From assembly GCA_021325365.1 (NCBI GenBank), contig JAJPHF010000099.1, positions 1 to 43,825 on the forward strand: a DNA stretch of 43,825 nucleotides, given 5' to 3'. Position numbers and translations under genes: made by a program. Each line of letters starts with the position of its first letter. Position 1 is the stretch's first letter. The notes under the pieces were generated by a model. The model was not told where the DNA came from. It saw only the letters and a list, made by a program, of their open reading frames with translations, and did not search any database. Source of the stretch: Pseudomonadota bacterium. Lineage in GTDB: Bacteria; Chloroflexota; UBA6077; JAJPHF01. Shown in pieces: positions 23,119 to 31,520 of this stretch.

Positions 23119-24075
23119 TCAGTGAAGTTCGGGCATGACCTCGTGGGCGACTAGCTCAAGCGCCGCGAGGTCGGTCTGGTCGGTGAGCTGGAGCATCGCG
23201 CGCTCGACGCCCGCCGCCGCGAGCGCGCGGAGCTGCGCCGCGACCTCGGCGGGCGTGCCGACCACCCAGCCTACCGCCCGCATCGCCTCCGGGATCTCCC
23301 CGAGCGACAGCGGCGCCAAGCGCGGCAGGAGCCGCCGCAGCACCTCGCAGCGCGCACCCAGCTCCGCAGCGTCCCGCCCGACGAGCAGGCCGACCGCGAC
23401 CGACCGCGCGATGGTCGCGGGGTCGCGCCCGATCTCGCGGCAGCAGGCGGCGAGCCGCTCGCTCTTCGCGCGGTACAGCGCCGGGTCCGCGGTCGTCAGG
23501 TTCCACTCGTCCGCGTAGCGGGCGACTAGCGGTAGCGTGCGGCGCTCGCCCATGCCGCCGATCAGCAGCGGCAGGCGCGGGCGCTGCCGTGGCTTGGGCT
23601 GCAAGTCGGCCCCGTCGAGCTGGTAGTAGCGCCCGACGTAGTGCGCCGGCCCCTCCTCGCAGAGCCGGCGAATCACCTCGATCCCCTCCGCCAGCAGGTC
23701 CAGCCGCTCGCGCGCCGGCGGATACGGAATTCCGTACGCCCGGTGCTCGACGTCGTTCCAGCCCGCGCCGACGCCGAGCACCAGCCGCCCGCCGCTCAGG
23801 TGATCCACCGCCACGGCCATGCGCGCGAGCAGGGCCGGCGGGCGAAACGTCATCGGGCTGACCAGCGGCCCCAGGCGCACGCGCGTCGTCTCGGCCGCCG
23901 CCACGGTGAGGGCCACCCAGCACTCCAGCGACTCGCGCTCGCTGGACGACAGCGACAGGAAGTGGTCGGATAGCCAGAGCGACTCGAAGCCCAGCCGCTC
24001 CACGGCCGCGACGATGCGCCGCCAGCGGTCCCAGGTCAGGCCGTCCTCCGTCTCGACCAGCACGCCAAGCTTCAT
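23119..24075 (-). CDS. LLM-class (F420-dependent type) oxidoreductase
   Basis: A 318-residue luciferase-like TIM barrel starting MKLGVLVETEDGLTWDRWRR. Typical family segments: ESLWLSDHF, RVRLGPLVSPMTFRPPALLA, HLSGGRLVLGVGAGWNDVEH, YGIPYPPARERLDLLAEGIEV, and PRLPLLIGGMGERRTLPLVA. These match the F420-dependent subgroup rather than the FMN-dependent luciferases. No F420 biosynthesis gene is in the window to confirm this. It is the first gene of an operon with an SDR and is divergent from a binding-protein lipoprotein. Confidence 0.88.
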   Translation of the reverse strand: MKLGVLVETEDGLTWDRWRRIVAAVERLGFESLWLSDHFLSLSSSERESLECWVALTVAAAETTRVRLGPLVSPMTFRPPALLARMAVAVDHLSGGRLVLGVGAGWNDVEHRAYGIPYPPARERLDLLAEGIEVIRRLCEEGPAHYVGRYYQLDGADLQPKPRQRPRLPLLIGGMGERRTLPLVARYADEWNLTTADPALYRAKSERLAACCREIGRDPATIARSVAVGLLVGRDAAELGARCEVLRRLLPRLAPLSLGEIPEAMRAVGWVVGTPAEVAAQLRALAAAGVERAMLQLTDQTDLAALELVAHEVMPELH

Positions 24076-24113
24076 CTACGCCTCGGTCTCTGCTTGCCCC
24101 ACTCTTGGCCGGC

Positions 24114-24122
24114 TGCTATCCT
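24114..24122 (+). promoter_or_regulatory. Extended -10 box of the first binding-protein gene
   Basis: TGC-TATCCT. Initiation just after it would exclude a start codon at TTG 24105 and favour TTG 24153. Confidence 0.45.
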
Positions 24123-24152
24123 CGGCTGATTCTACGAGAGTCGAGCCCGAAT

Positions 24153-25304
24153 TTGAATTCACCGTTTCATCTATATGCCGCCATCGGTGGTCCCGGCCCC
24201 CAGGAACACGCGACTCCGCGTACTGGTCCGTCGCGCCCCGGCCCGTGGCGTCTCGCCGCCGGCCTGCTGGCGCTGGTAACGCTCGCCTGCGGGCCGCGCG
24301 CCGCCCCGTCGCCGGCCGCTCCGCCCGCCCCGGTCGCCAGCGGCGCGGGCGCGGCCCAAGCGCCGGCCGCCCCGGCCGCGGCCCCCGTGGCGGCGCCCGC
24401 GCCCCCGCTAGCGCCAGACCGCATCCGCGTGAGCTACTCGGCCACCTCGTTTGCCTTCCTGTCGATGTTCGCGGCCCAGGACCAGGGTTTCTACGCGCGC
24501 CAGGGGCTCGACGCCGAGCTGGTGCAAGCGGCGGCCACGGTCAGCATCGCCGGCATGGTGAACGGCGACGTGGACTTCAGCATGTCGCTCGGCTCGCTGG
24601 CGCGGGCCGCGGCCAAGGGCCTGCCGGTGCGCGTGCTGGAGGAATCGGGCACGGCACCGCAGCTCTACCTCGTCGCGCGCCCCGAGATTCGCAGCCTGGC
24701 CGACCTGCGCGGCAAAGTGTTGTCGCCCATCTCGATGGGCGGCACGAACAGCCAGACGGCCACGCTGCTGCTCCGCAAGCACGGCGTGGACCCGCAGAGC
24801 GTCCAGCTACTCGCCGGTGGCGACGCGCCGCGCCAGCTCGAGATGCTGCGCCAGGGCCAGATCGACGCGGCGCTGATCTCGCCGCCCTACCCGCTCGTCG
24901 CCCAGCGCGAGGGCTATCCGCTCCTGGCGAACGCCCAAGAGGAGATCGCCCTCGCCTTCACGGGCATCACCGCCTCGCTGGATACGCTCGCCCAGCGCGG
25001 CGATCTCGTGCGGCGGACGATCCGCGCGGAGATCGAGGCGCTGCAGTACCTGCACGCCGACCGCGAGGGGACGATCCGCCTCATGGAGCAGCGCTTCAAC
25101 AGCGAGCCCGACCTAGCCGCCGCGGCCTACGACCAGATTATCGGCGCCTTCACGACGGACGGCACTGTGAGCCGCGAGGGCGTGGACAACGTGATGGCGC
25201 TCGACAAGGAGGAGGGCGAGATCCCCGACAGCGCCCAGTTCGAGGACGTCGTCGACCTGCGCCCCCTCCAGGACGTGCAGCGCGCGATGGGCCTTGCGCG
25301 CTAG
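24153..25304 (+). CDS. NMT1/THI5-like substrate-binding lipoprotein
   Basis: A 383-residue lipoprotein from TTG 24153; the same frame opens at TTG 24105, but a -10 box lies between. Neither has a good ribosome binding site, so the start is uncertain. The lipobox LVTLAC follows a hydrophobic helix; then comes an Ala/Pro linker of about 45 residues. The binding domain begins RIRVSYSATSFAFLSMFAAQ with QGFYARQGLDAELV, the hallmark of the NMT1/SsuA-like ABC binding proteins for sulfonates, nitrate or pyrimidine precursors. No permease or ATPase gene is adjacent. The 5-oxoproline genes follow, 92 bases downstream, so it may deliver a substrate for them. Confidence 0.82.
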   Translation: MNSPFHLYAAIGGPGPQEHATPRTGPSRPGPWRLAAGLLALVTLACGPRAAPSPAAPPAPVASGAGAAQAPAAPAAAPVAAPAPPLAPDRIRVSYSATSFAFLSMFAAQDQGFYARQGLDAELVQAAATVSIAGMVNGDVDFSMSLGSLARAAAKGLPVRVLEESGTAPQLYLVARPEIRSLADLRGKVLSPISMGGTNSQTATLLLRKHGVDPQSVQLLAGGDAPRQLEMLRQGQIDAALISPPYPLVAQREGYPLLANAQEEIALAFTGITASLDTLAQRGDLVRRTIRAEIEALQYLHADREGTIRLMEQRFNSEPDLAAAAYDQIIGAFTTDGTVSREGVDNVMALDKEEGEIPDSAQFEDVVDLRPLQDVQRAMGLAR

Positions 25305-25353
25305 CGGCCGCCGGTCGGCGCCGGCCGGCGGTTCGACACCCGCCGAACGATGC

Positions 25354-25362
25354 TGCTAGACT
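25354..25362 (+). promoter_or_regulatory. Extended -10 box of the DUF1445/pxp operon
   Basis: TGC-TAGACT, 34 bases before ATG 25397. Confidence 0.5.
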
Positions 25363-25396
25363 CGGTTGCTGACCGCGCGAGCAGGAGGGCGGGGCG

Positions 25397-26212
25397 ATGG
25401 CGGCCGGGGCGCCGGTGGACTGGTCGGCGGTGGCGGGGCTGAGCGGGGCCGAGGCGCGCGCGCTCGTCCGCGCCGGCGGCTGGCGGCAGAAGACGGTGGG
25501 CATGGCGCAGGGGTGGGTGCAGGCCAACCTCGTCGTGCTGCCCGCCGCCCACGCCGCCGCCTTCCAGCAGTTTTGCGACCGCAATGCCCAGGCGTGCCCC
25601 GTGCTCGACGTGACCGCGCCGGGCTCCCCCGAGCCGCGGCGCGTGGCGGCGGGCGCCGACCTCCGCACCGACGCGCCGCGGTACCGCGTGTACCGCGGCG
25701 GCACGGTCGCCGCGGAAGTCGACAGCCTGGTGCCCTACTGGCGCGACGACCTCGTCGGCTTCGTGCTCGGCTGCAGCTTCACCTTCGAGGCGGCGCTGGC
25801 GCGGGCGGGCATCCCCCTGCGGCACATGGAGCTGGGCCTCACGGCGCCGATGTACGTCACGAACCGGCCGTGCGAGGCCGCCGGCCCGTTCGCCGGGCCG
25901 CTCGTGGTGACCATGCGCCCCGTGCCCGAGGGCCTGGTGGAGCGGGCCAGCGCGGTGACGGCCCGCTTCCCGCGGGCGCACGGCGCGCCCGTCCACGTGG
26001 GCGATCCGGCCGCGCTGGGCATCGCCGATCTGGCGCGGCCGGAGTGGGGCGACGCGGTGCCGGTGCCGCCGGGCGACGTGCCGGTGTTCTGGGCGTGTGG
26101 CGTCACGCCCCAGGCGGCGGCTGAGGCCGCGCGCCTCGACCTGATGCTGACCCATGCTCCGGCGCACATGTTCATTACCGACCTCCGCGTGGAGGACCTG
26201 GAAGATGGCTGA
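25397..26212 (+). CDS. DUF1445 (D-glutamate cyclase-like, putative hydro-lyase) protein
   Basis: A 271-residue cytosolic protein of the DUF1445 family (PF07286). Conserved segments seen: GMAQGWVQANLVVLP, VGFVLGCSFTFEAALARAGI, APMYVTNRPCEAAGPFAGPL, VTMRPVP and WACGVTPQAAA. The mammalian relative makes 5-oxo-D-proline from D-glutamate and is linked to 5-oxoproline metabolism. Its stop overlaps the pxpA start, and pxpBC follows. So it very likely produces or handles 5-oxoproline or a similar lactam. AGGAGG precedes ATG 25397. Confidence 0.88.
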   Translation: MAAGAPVDWSAVAGLSGAEARALVRAGGWRQKTVGMAQGWVQANLVVLPAAHAAAFQQFCDRNAQACPVLDVTAPGSPEPRRVAAGADLRTDAPRYRVYRGGTVAAEVDSLVPYWRDDLVGFVLGCSFTFEAALARAGIPLRHMELGLTAPMYVTNRPCEAAGPFAGPLVVTMRPVPEGLVERASAVTARFPRAHGAPVHVGDPAALGIADLARPEWGDAVPVPPGDVPVFWACGVTPQAAAEAARLDLMLTHAPAHMFITDLRVEDLEDG

Positions 26213-26999
26213 GACGCGGCGCATCGACCTCAACAGCGACATGGGCGAGAGCTTCGGGCACTGGACGCTCGGCGACGACGCCGCGATGGTCCAGCACATC
26301 ACGAGCGCGAACCTCGCCTGCGGCTTCCACGCCGGCGACTTCACCGTGATGGACCAGACGGTGGCGCTGTGCAAGCAGGCGGGCGTCGGCGTGGGCGCGC
26401 AGCCCGGCTACCCCGACCTGCAAGGGTTCGGCCGCCGGCCCATCCCGCTGTCGCCCCAGGAGGTCGAGCAGATGGTGCTCTACCAGCTTGGGGCGCTGTA
26501 CGGTTTCTGCCGCGCCCACGGCGTCGCGCTCACGCACGTCAAGCCGCACGGCGCGCTGTACAACCAGGCCGCCGAGGAGCCGGCGCTGGCGCGGGCCATC
26601 GCCTTCGGCGTGGCGCGGTTCAGCCGCGAGATCCCCCTCGTGGCGCTCGCGGGCTCGGCCGCCTACGCCGCGGCCGCCGCCGACGCCGGGCTCCGCCTGG
26701 TGCCCGAGGCGTTCGCCGACCGTCGTTACAATCCCGACGGCACGCTGCAGAGCCGCGCCTTCGCCGGCTCGCTGCTGACCGATCCCGCCGAGGCCGCCGG
26801 CCAGGTCATGCGGATCGTGGAGCAGGGCGAGGTGGTGGCGCACGACGGCAGCGTGGTGCCCGTGCGCGCCGCGAGCATCTGCTTCCACGGCGACACGCCC
26901 GGCGCGCCGCGCATCGTCGCCGCGGCGCGCGAGCGCCTGGCCGCGGCCGGCGTCACGGTCTGCCCCATCTCGGCGCTGCTCGGCCACCCGGTTGCCTGA
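26205..26999 (+). CDS. pxpA: 5-oxoprolinase subunit A (LamB/YcsF family)
   Basis: A 264-residue protein from ATG 26205, overlapping the DUF1445 stop (ATGGCTGA). Family signatures: DLNSDMGESFGHWTLGDD, ITSANLACGFHAGD, GVGVGAQPGYPDLQGFGRRP, HVKPHGALYNQAAE and ICFHGDTPGAP. With PxpB and PxpC it forms the bacterial ATP-dependent 5-oxoprolinase that opens 5-oxo-L-proline to glutamate. Its stop overlaps the next start by eight bases. Confidence 0.95.
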   Translation: MAETRRIDLNSDMGESFGHWTLGDDAAMVQHITSANLACGFHAGDFTVMDQTVALCKQAGVGVGAQPGYPDLQGFGRRPIPLSPQEVEQMVLYQLGALYGFCRAHGVALTHVKPHGALYNQAAEEPALARAIAFGVARFSREIPLVALAGSAAYAAAAADAGLRLVPEAFADRRYNPDGTLQSRAFAGSLLTDPAEAAGQVMRIVEQGEVVAHDGSVVPVRAASICFHGDTPGAPRIVAAARERLAAAGVTVCPISALLGHPVA

Positions 27000-28674
27000 G
27001 CCCCCCACCGCGCCGGCCCCGCGTCTCGTGCCCGCCGGCGACGCGGCGCTGCTCGTCGTCCTGGGCGAGACGATCGACCCGCGCCTGAACGCCCGCGTCC
27101 ACGCGCTGGCCCGCGCGCTCGACGGCCAGCCCGGGATCGTCGATCTCGCCCCGGCCTACGCCTCGCTGCTGGTCATCTACGATCCCGCTGCGCTCGACTA
27201 CGCGGGCGCCGAGGCGTGCGTGCGGGCGGCGCTGGCGGCGCTCCCCGCGCGGCCGGCGCTCGACGGGCGGGAGCGCCATCTGCCGGTGGCTTATGGCGGA
27301 GAGTACGGGCCGGACGTGCCGGCGGTGGCCGAGCGCCTGGCGCTGAGCGAGGCCGAGGTGGTCCGCCTGCACGCCGAGGCCAGCTACCGCGTGTACATGA
27401 TCGGCTTCGCGCCCGGGTACAGCTACCTGGGCGAGCTGCCGGCACGGCTGGAGCTGCCGCGCCTGAGCACGCCGCGCGCGCACGTGCCGGCCGGCTCCGT
27501 AGCCATTGCCGGCCGCCAGACCGGCGTGTACTCGGTCGCCACGCCGGGCGGCTGGCACCTCCTCGGCCGCACGCCGGTGCGCCTCTTCGACCCGTGGCGC
27601 GAGCCGCCGTGCTACCTCGCGCCGGGCGACCGTGTGCGCTTCGTGCCGATCACCGCTGCCGAGTTCGAGCGGCAGGCGGCGCAGGAGCGCGGGGGGGCAC
27701 CCGAGCGGCTGATTCGCGACACCGACCACGTGGAGGTCGTGGCGCCAGGGCTGCTGACGACGGTGCAGGACCTGGGGCGCACGGGCTACGCCCGCTACGG
27801 CGTACCGGCGGCGGGCGCGCTCGACGCCTTCGCCGCGCGGGCCGCCAATCGCCTGGTGGGCAACGCGGACCACGCGCCCGTGCTGGAGATCACGCTGGCC
27901 GGGCCGACGCTTCGGTTTGCGACTCCTGGTGCTGTCTTCGCCGTTACGGGCGCCGATCTCTCGTCGCAGCTCGATGGCCGGGAGGTGCCCGGCTGGACGG
28001 CCTGCGTCGCGCCGCGGGGCGCCACTCTGAAGTTCGGCAAGCGCCGCGCGGGCTTGCGCGCCTACCTCGCCGTGGCGCCCCGCGGGTTCGTCGTGGGGCC
28101 AGTGCTCGGCTCGGCGGCGACGTACCTGCGGGGGGGCTTCGGCGGCCTCGCCGGCCGCGCGCTGAAGGCCGGCGACGGGCTGCCCGCCGGCCCGGCGCCC
28201 GCCGGGCGCGAGGCGCTCGCGGGGCGCGCCCTGCCGCCGGCCGCGCGCCCGCCGTACCGCCGCGAGCCGGTGGTGCGCGTGGTGCTCGGACCGCACGCCG
28301 AGCGCTTCACCGACGAGGCGCTGGCGACGCTGCTCGCCGCCGCGTACACCGTGGGGCCGGCCTCCGACCGCATGGGCTATCGCCTCCACGGCCCGGCTCT
28401 CGCGCGCCACGAGCCGGCCGACATCCTGTCGCAAGGCTTGCCGCTCGGCGGCATCCAGGTGCCGGGCGACGGCCAGCCCATCGTCCTCCTGGCCGACCAT
28501 CAGACGACCGGCGGCTATCCGCTGATCGCGACCGTCAGCAGCGCCGACCTGCCACTGCTGGCGCAGCTCGCGCCCGGCGACCGCCTGCGCTTTCGCGCCG
28601 TATCGGTGGCGGAGGCGCAAGCGGCGTACCGCGCGCAGCTGGCGGCGCTCGACGCGCTGGCGCCGCCAGCATGA
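26992..28674 (+). CDS. pxpBC: Fused 5-oxoprolinase subunits B and C
   Basis: A 560-residue fusion. Residues 1 to about 225 are PxpB (KipI-like): PRLVPAGDAALLVVLGE, YRVYMIGFAPGYSYLGELP, and SVAIAGRQTGVYSVATPGGW. Residues 240-560 are PxpC (KipA-like): VVAPGLLTTVQDLGRTGYAR, LEITLAGPTLRF, and LPLGGIQVPGDGQPI with LLADHQTTGGYPLIA. The TTG at 26992 overlaps pxpA and suggests coupling; GTG 27028 is an alternative start. Separate pxpB and pxpC genes are common elsewhere, and fused forms are known. Completes a DUF1445-pxpA-pxpBC operon. Confidence 0.92.
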   Translation: MPEPPTAPAPRLVPAGDAALLVVLGETIDPRLNARVHALARALDGQPGIVDLAPAYASLLVIYDPAALDYAGAEACVRAALAALPARPALDGRERHLPVAYGGEYGPDVPAVAERLALSEAEVVRLHAEASYRVYMIGFAPGYSYLGELPARLELPRLSTPRAHVPAGSVAIAGRQTGVYSVATPGGWHLLGRTPVRLFDPWREPPCYLAPGDRVRFVPITAAEFERQAAQERGGAPERLIRDTDHVEVVAPGLLTTVQDLGRTGYARYGVPAAGALDAFAARAANRLVGNADHAPVLEITLAGPTLRFATPGAVFAVTGADLSSQLDGREVPGWTACVAPRGATLKFGKRRAGLRAYLAVAPRGFVVGPVLGSAATYLRGGFGGLAGRALKAGDGLPAGPAPAGREALAGRALPPAARPPYRREPVVRVVLGPHAERFTDEALATLLAAAYTVGPASDRMGYRLHGPALARHEPADILSQGLPLGGIQVPGDGQPIVLLADHQTTGGYPLIATVSSADLPLLAQLAPGDRLRFRAVSVAEAQAAYRAQLAALDALAPPA

Positions 28675-28996
28675 GCGTCAGCCGCGCGGCCGCGTAGCCG
28701 CATAAACCAGGCAACCATGCCTGGCGAGCGGGCGGGCGCCGCGAGCAGCGGGGTGCGGCAAGCACGCTACTCGCTGATGCGCGGCCCCGGTACGGGGTTG
28801 AGACAGCCGGCCCGTTACGGGCACTTCGCCCTCGTGCTAGGCTGGTTGGTAGGAGCGCGCGGCTGCCACGGGCCGGCCGGGCGCACCGGCCGAGCCGCGG
28901 CGGCGCTTGTAACGTTTCGGCTCGCGCATCGTTCACCGGAAGGGGCCTTCAGGCCGAGGCGAGTGCCGTCCCGGCGGCGTCGGCGAGGAGTGCAGC
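28675..28996. other. Intergenic region between pxpBC and the HExxH protein gene
   Basis: A small hairpin CCAGGCA-ACCA-TGCCTGG at 28707-28724 lies just past pxpBC. Further on there is an extended -10 box at 28835-28843 (TGC-TAGGCT), which would give a long leader of about 150 bases before the next gene. No convincing coding frame. Confidence 0.45.
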
Positions 28997-30376
28997 ATGC
29001 GCGCGGTGCGAACAGCCCTGTTGCTGACCGGCGTGCTGGTGATGCTGGCCAGCGCGGCCAGCCAGCCGGCGGCCGCTACGCGCAGCCTGCAGGTCGCCCC
29101 GGCCCCGCCCACGACGTGGGAGGGCGTGCTGGGCGCCACCGCCGAGCTACGCGGGCACGTGCCGCTCGCCGAGATTCCCCGCGTGCTGCTCAGCCGCGAG
29201 CAGCTCCAGGCCCGCGTGGTCGAGCAGCTTGCCCGCGACCCGGCGCCGCAGCGCCTGGCCGACAGTGCCAAGCTGTTCACGGCGCTCGGGCTGCTCGACC
29301 GCGGCGCCGACCTGCGTGGGCTGGTGCTCCAGTTCCGCGGCAACCTCGTCCTGGGCCAGTACGATACCGAGAGCAAGCAGCTCTTCGTGGTCACCGGCGC
29401 CAGCAACCTCGGCCCGCTGGAGCGGGTGACCGCTGCCCACGAGTACACGCACGCGCTGCAAGACCAGTACTTCGACTTGCAGCGGCTGCGGCCGCGCAAT
29501 GCGCCCGACGCCGACCGCAGCCTCGCCGTCGCCTCGCTGGTCGAGGCCGATGCCACGCTCGTGGCCGAGCGCTACGCGAACGGGGTGCTGACGGCGGCGG
29601 AGCGCGAGGAGCGCCGCCGCCAGGTGCGCGACCTGTACCGCGAGGTCGATCTGGATAGCATCCCGCTGGTCGTGCGGGAGCAGAGCTATTTCCCCTACAC
29701 CGAGGGCGTGCGCTTCTTGCGGCAGGTGCTGGGCGACGAGGCGCTGCGTGGCGAGGGCGAGGGGTACGGCCCAGCCGTGGACCGCCTGTTCGCCGATCCG
29801 CCGCAGTCCACCGCGCAGATCCTGCACCCCGAGCGCTACCAGCGCCATCAAGCGCCGGTGGCCGTCAGGCTGGACAATTACGCGGCGACGCTAGGCGACG
29901 GCTGGCGCGAGAGCCGGCGGGGCGTGCTCGGCGAGCTGGACCACCGGCTGATCCTTCAGCAGTACGTGGACGCTGCGGTCGCGGCTCGCGCCGCCGAGGG
30001 CTGGGCGGGCAGCAGCTACGCGCAGTACGAGTCCGACCGGGGCGAGGTGGCCGTGGTGGTCCGGACGCGCTGGGATAGCCCCGCCGAGGCCGCCGCGTGG
30101 CAGGACGCCTACACGCAGGCGGCCCAGCGCCGCTACGGCGACGGGTTGGTCGCCGAGCCCGCTCCGGCCGGCCAACGGCTCTGGCGCACGCCCGACGGCG
30201 CGCTGCTGCTGGGCGGCGATGGCGCGGAGACGGTGCTGGCCGTGGCCCCCACGGCGGCGCAGGCGGCCGGCCTGGCGGCGCCAGCCCCGACGCCGCCGCT
30301 CGGGCTCCTGCCAGCCGTCGGCGGCCCGGCGCTCTCGTACACGTCGCCGTCGCGCGCCGCGGCGCTCGTCCCCTGA
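28997..30376 (+). CDS. Secreted HExxH metalloprotease-like protein
   Basis: A 459-residue exported protein with a signal peptide (RAVRTALLLTGVLVMLASAA). HEYTHALQDQYFDL (H148, E149, H152) is a zinc-protease motif; E183 in SLVEADATLV could be the third ligand, a gluzincin-like spacing. The region VREQSYFPYTEGVRFLRQVL and a PxxxSTAQILHPERY segment follow, patterns seen in uncharacterised secreted proteins. The C-terminal 80 residues are low-complexity Ala/Pro. No exact family name can be given. It may be a secreted peptidase; activity is not proven. Confidence 0.75.
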   Translation: MRAVRTALLLTGVLVMLASAASQPAAATRSLQVAPAPPTTWEGVLGATAELRGHVPLAEIPRVLLSREQLQARVVEQLARDPAPQRLADSAKLFTALGLLDRGADLRGLVLQFRGNLVLGQYDTESKQLFVVTGASNLGPLERVTAAHEYTHALQDQYFDLQRLRPRNAPDADRSLAVASLVEADATLVAERYANGVLTAAEREERRRQVRDLYREVDLDSIPLVVREQSYFPYTEGVRFLRQVLGDEALRGEGEGYGPAVDRLFADPPQSTAQILHPERYQRHQAPVAVRLDNYAATLGDGWRESRRGVLGELDHRLILQQYVDAAVAARAAEGWAGSSYAQYESDRGEVAVVVRTRWDSPAEAAAWQDAYTQAAQRRYGDGLVAEPAPAGQRLWRTPDGALLLGGDGAETVLAVAPTAAQAAGLAAPAPTPPLGLLPAVGGPALSYTSPSRAAALVP

Positions 30377-30384
30377 GCGCGGCA

Positions 30385-30401
30385 GGAGCGCTAGTCGCTC
30401 C
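30385..30401 (+). terminator. Short hairpin after the HExxH protein gene
   Basis: GGAGCG-CTAGT-CGCTCC, eight bases past the stop; no U-run. Confidence 0.35.
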
Positions 30402-30479
30402 CGAGACAACGCCGAGCCCGCCGCCGCCACGCGCGCCCCACCTTTGTGACCTGGGACGCACCCCCGCGCGCGGTCCTCT

Positions 30480-30508
30480 TTGACGGCGTCGGAAGGGGCG
30501 CGTACCAT
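30480..30508 (+). promoter_or_regulatory. Promoter of the VOC protein gene
   Basis: TTGACG, 17 bases, TACCAT; expected initiation near 30515, 30 bases before ATG 30545. Confidence 0.45.
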
Positions 30509-30544
30509 GTGGGGGAGCGCGGCGCGTAGTAGGGAGGCAGACTC

Positions 30545-30949
30545 ATGGCCAAGCCGATGATCCGGCACATCGCCGTCTGCGCGGAGGACGTGCGAGGGCT
30601 CGCGGACTTCTACAAGGCCACCTTCGGGATGGACGAGGTCGGCGGCGTGAACCCGGGCGACGGCAAGTTCGCCGTGTTCCTGTCCGACGGCTACATCAAC
30701 CTGGCGATCCTCCCCGCGCGGGGCGGGAAGGAAGGCATCAACCACCTGGGCTTCCAGGTCGACGACATCGAGGCCACCGGCCGCGTGGCGAAGGAGGGCG
30801 GCGCGCAGACCGGCATCGCGCCGCGCCCGCGCGACGGCCGCTACGCCGAGTTCCGCTTCCACGACCCCGTCGGCACGCCCGTCGATCTCTCGGAGGCGGG
30901 CTGGGCCACCGAGCGCCCGCCCGCCGAGGCCGGGGCGGCGCGCGGCTAG
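30545..30949 (+). CDS. VOC family (glyoxalase/dioxygenase fold) protein
   Basis: A 134-residue vicinal-oxygen-chelate protein: MIRHIAVCAEDVRGLADFYK, TFGMDEV, then GINHLGFQVDDIEATGRVAK and a C-terminal FRFHDPVGTPVDLSE. H8 and the His of NHLGF, with a late Glu, are the likely metal ligands. The fold covers glyoxalases, epimerases, ring-cleaving dioxygenases and drug-binding proteins, so the reaction cannot be assigned. The last 15 residues are a disordered Ala/Pro tail. GGGAGGC precedes the ATG. It appears monocistronic. Confidence 0.85.
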   Translation: MAKPMIRHIAVCAEDVRGLADFYKATFGMDEVGGVNPGDGKFAVFLSDGYINLAILPARGGKEGINHLGFQVDDIEATGRVAKEGGAQTGIAPRPRDGRYAEFRFHDPVGTPVDLSEAGWATERPPAEAGAARG

Positions 30950-31008
30950 CCCGCGCGCTCACCCGCTCGCCGCCCCTCATACCGAATCCGGGGGTGGCGT
31001 TCCCTTAC

Positions 31009-31043
31009 GCCCTCTCCCTCTGGGAGAGGGTCGGGGTGAGGGC
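31009..31043. repeat. Palindromic repeat (REP-like), single unit
   Basis: CCCTCTCCC-TCT-GGGAGAGGG followed by TCGGGGTGAGGGC; same family as inside parB and at 32542-32633. Confidence 0.65.
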
Positions 31044-31092
31044 CCGCCTCCGTCGGCGAACCCCAGGCCCAGATCGGATATCACCCGCCCCG

Positions 31093-31119
31093 GAGCCCGG
31101 CGCAGCCGCCGGGCTCTTT
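31093..31119 (+). terminator. Intrinsic-type terminator after the VOC gene
   Basis: GAGCCCGGCG-CAGC-CGCCGGGCTC followed by TTT: ten-base perfect arms. Confidence 0.6.
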
Positions 31120-31193
31120 GCCGTGGCGGTGAGTGTAAATAACCTCACACCCCGGCTGTTGCCGGCTTAACTGTGCTCCCGGAACGAGCGGCC

Positions 31194-31199
31194 TAGAAT
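31194..31199 (+). promoter_or_regulatory. Candidate -10 box of the small secreted protein gene
   Basis: TAGAAT preceded by GCC rather than TGC, 39 bases before ATG 31238; no clear -35. Confidence 0.35.
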
Positions 31200-31237
31200 G
31201 GCGTCGTAGGGTACGGAGAGCGTTTCGGGAGGGCGAA

Positions 31238-31492
31238 ATGACGCGGAAGATTACGAGCGGCAAGGTTTTCGCGGGAATGCTCGGCCTGGCGCTACTGAGC
31301 GGCGTGTTCGCGGCGGGCGTCGAGGACTTTCAGAGCGCCCGGCTGGCGCTGGCCGGCTCGACGAATCCCTGGGGCATGGATTCGTGCCAGCGCGGTTATT
31401 CCTTCGACGCCGTGGCGGGCGTCGACCGCGAGGAGCTGGTCTGCTGGACCAACGATTTCACGCTCAACGTACCGGAGCCTGTCGCCCGCTAG
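31238..31492 (+). CDS. Small secreted hypothetical protein
   Basis: An 84-residue protein from ATG 31238 (GGGAGGG upstream) with a signal peptide (RKITSGKVFAGMLGLALLSG) and a mature part of about 55 residues holding two Cys (DSCQRGY and LVCWTND) that could form a disulphide. No known family. It converges with the esterase gene, with only 28 bases between stops. Confidence 0.6.
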   Translation: MTRKITSGKVFAGMLGLALLSGVFAAGVEDFQSARLALAGSTNPWGMDSCQRGYSFDAVAGVDREELVCWTNDFTLNVPEPVAR

Positions 31493-31520
31493 CGATCTAT
31501 CGCGCGCAGCGCTGCAAGGG

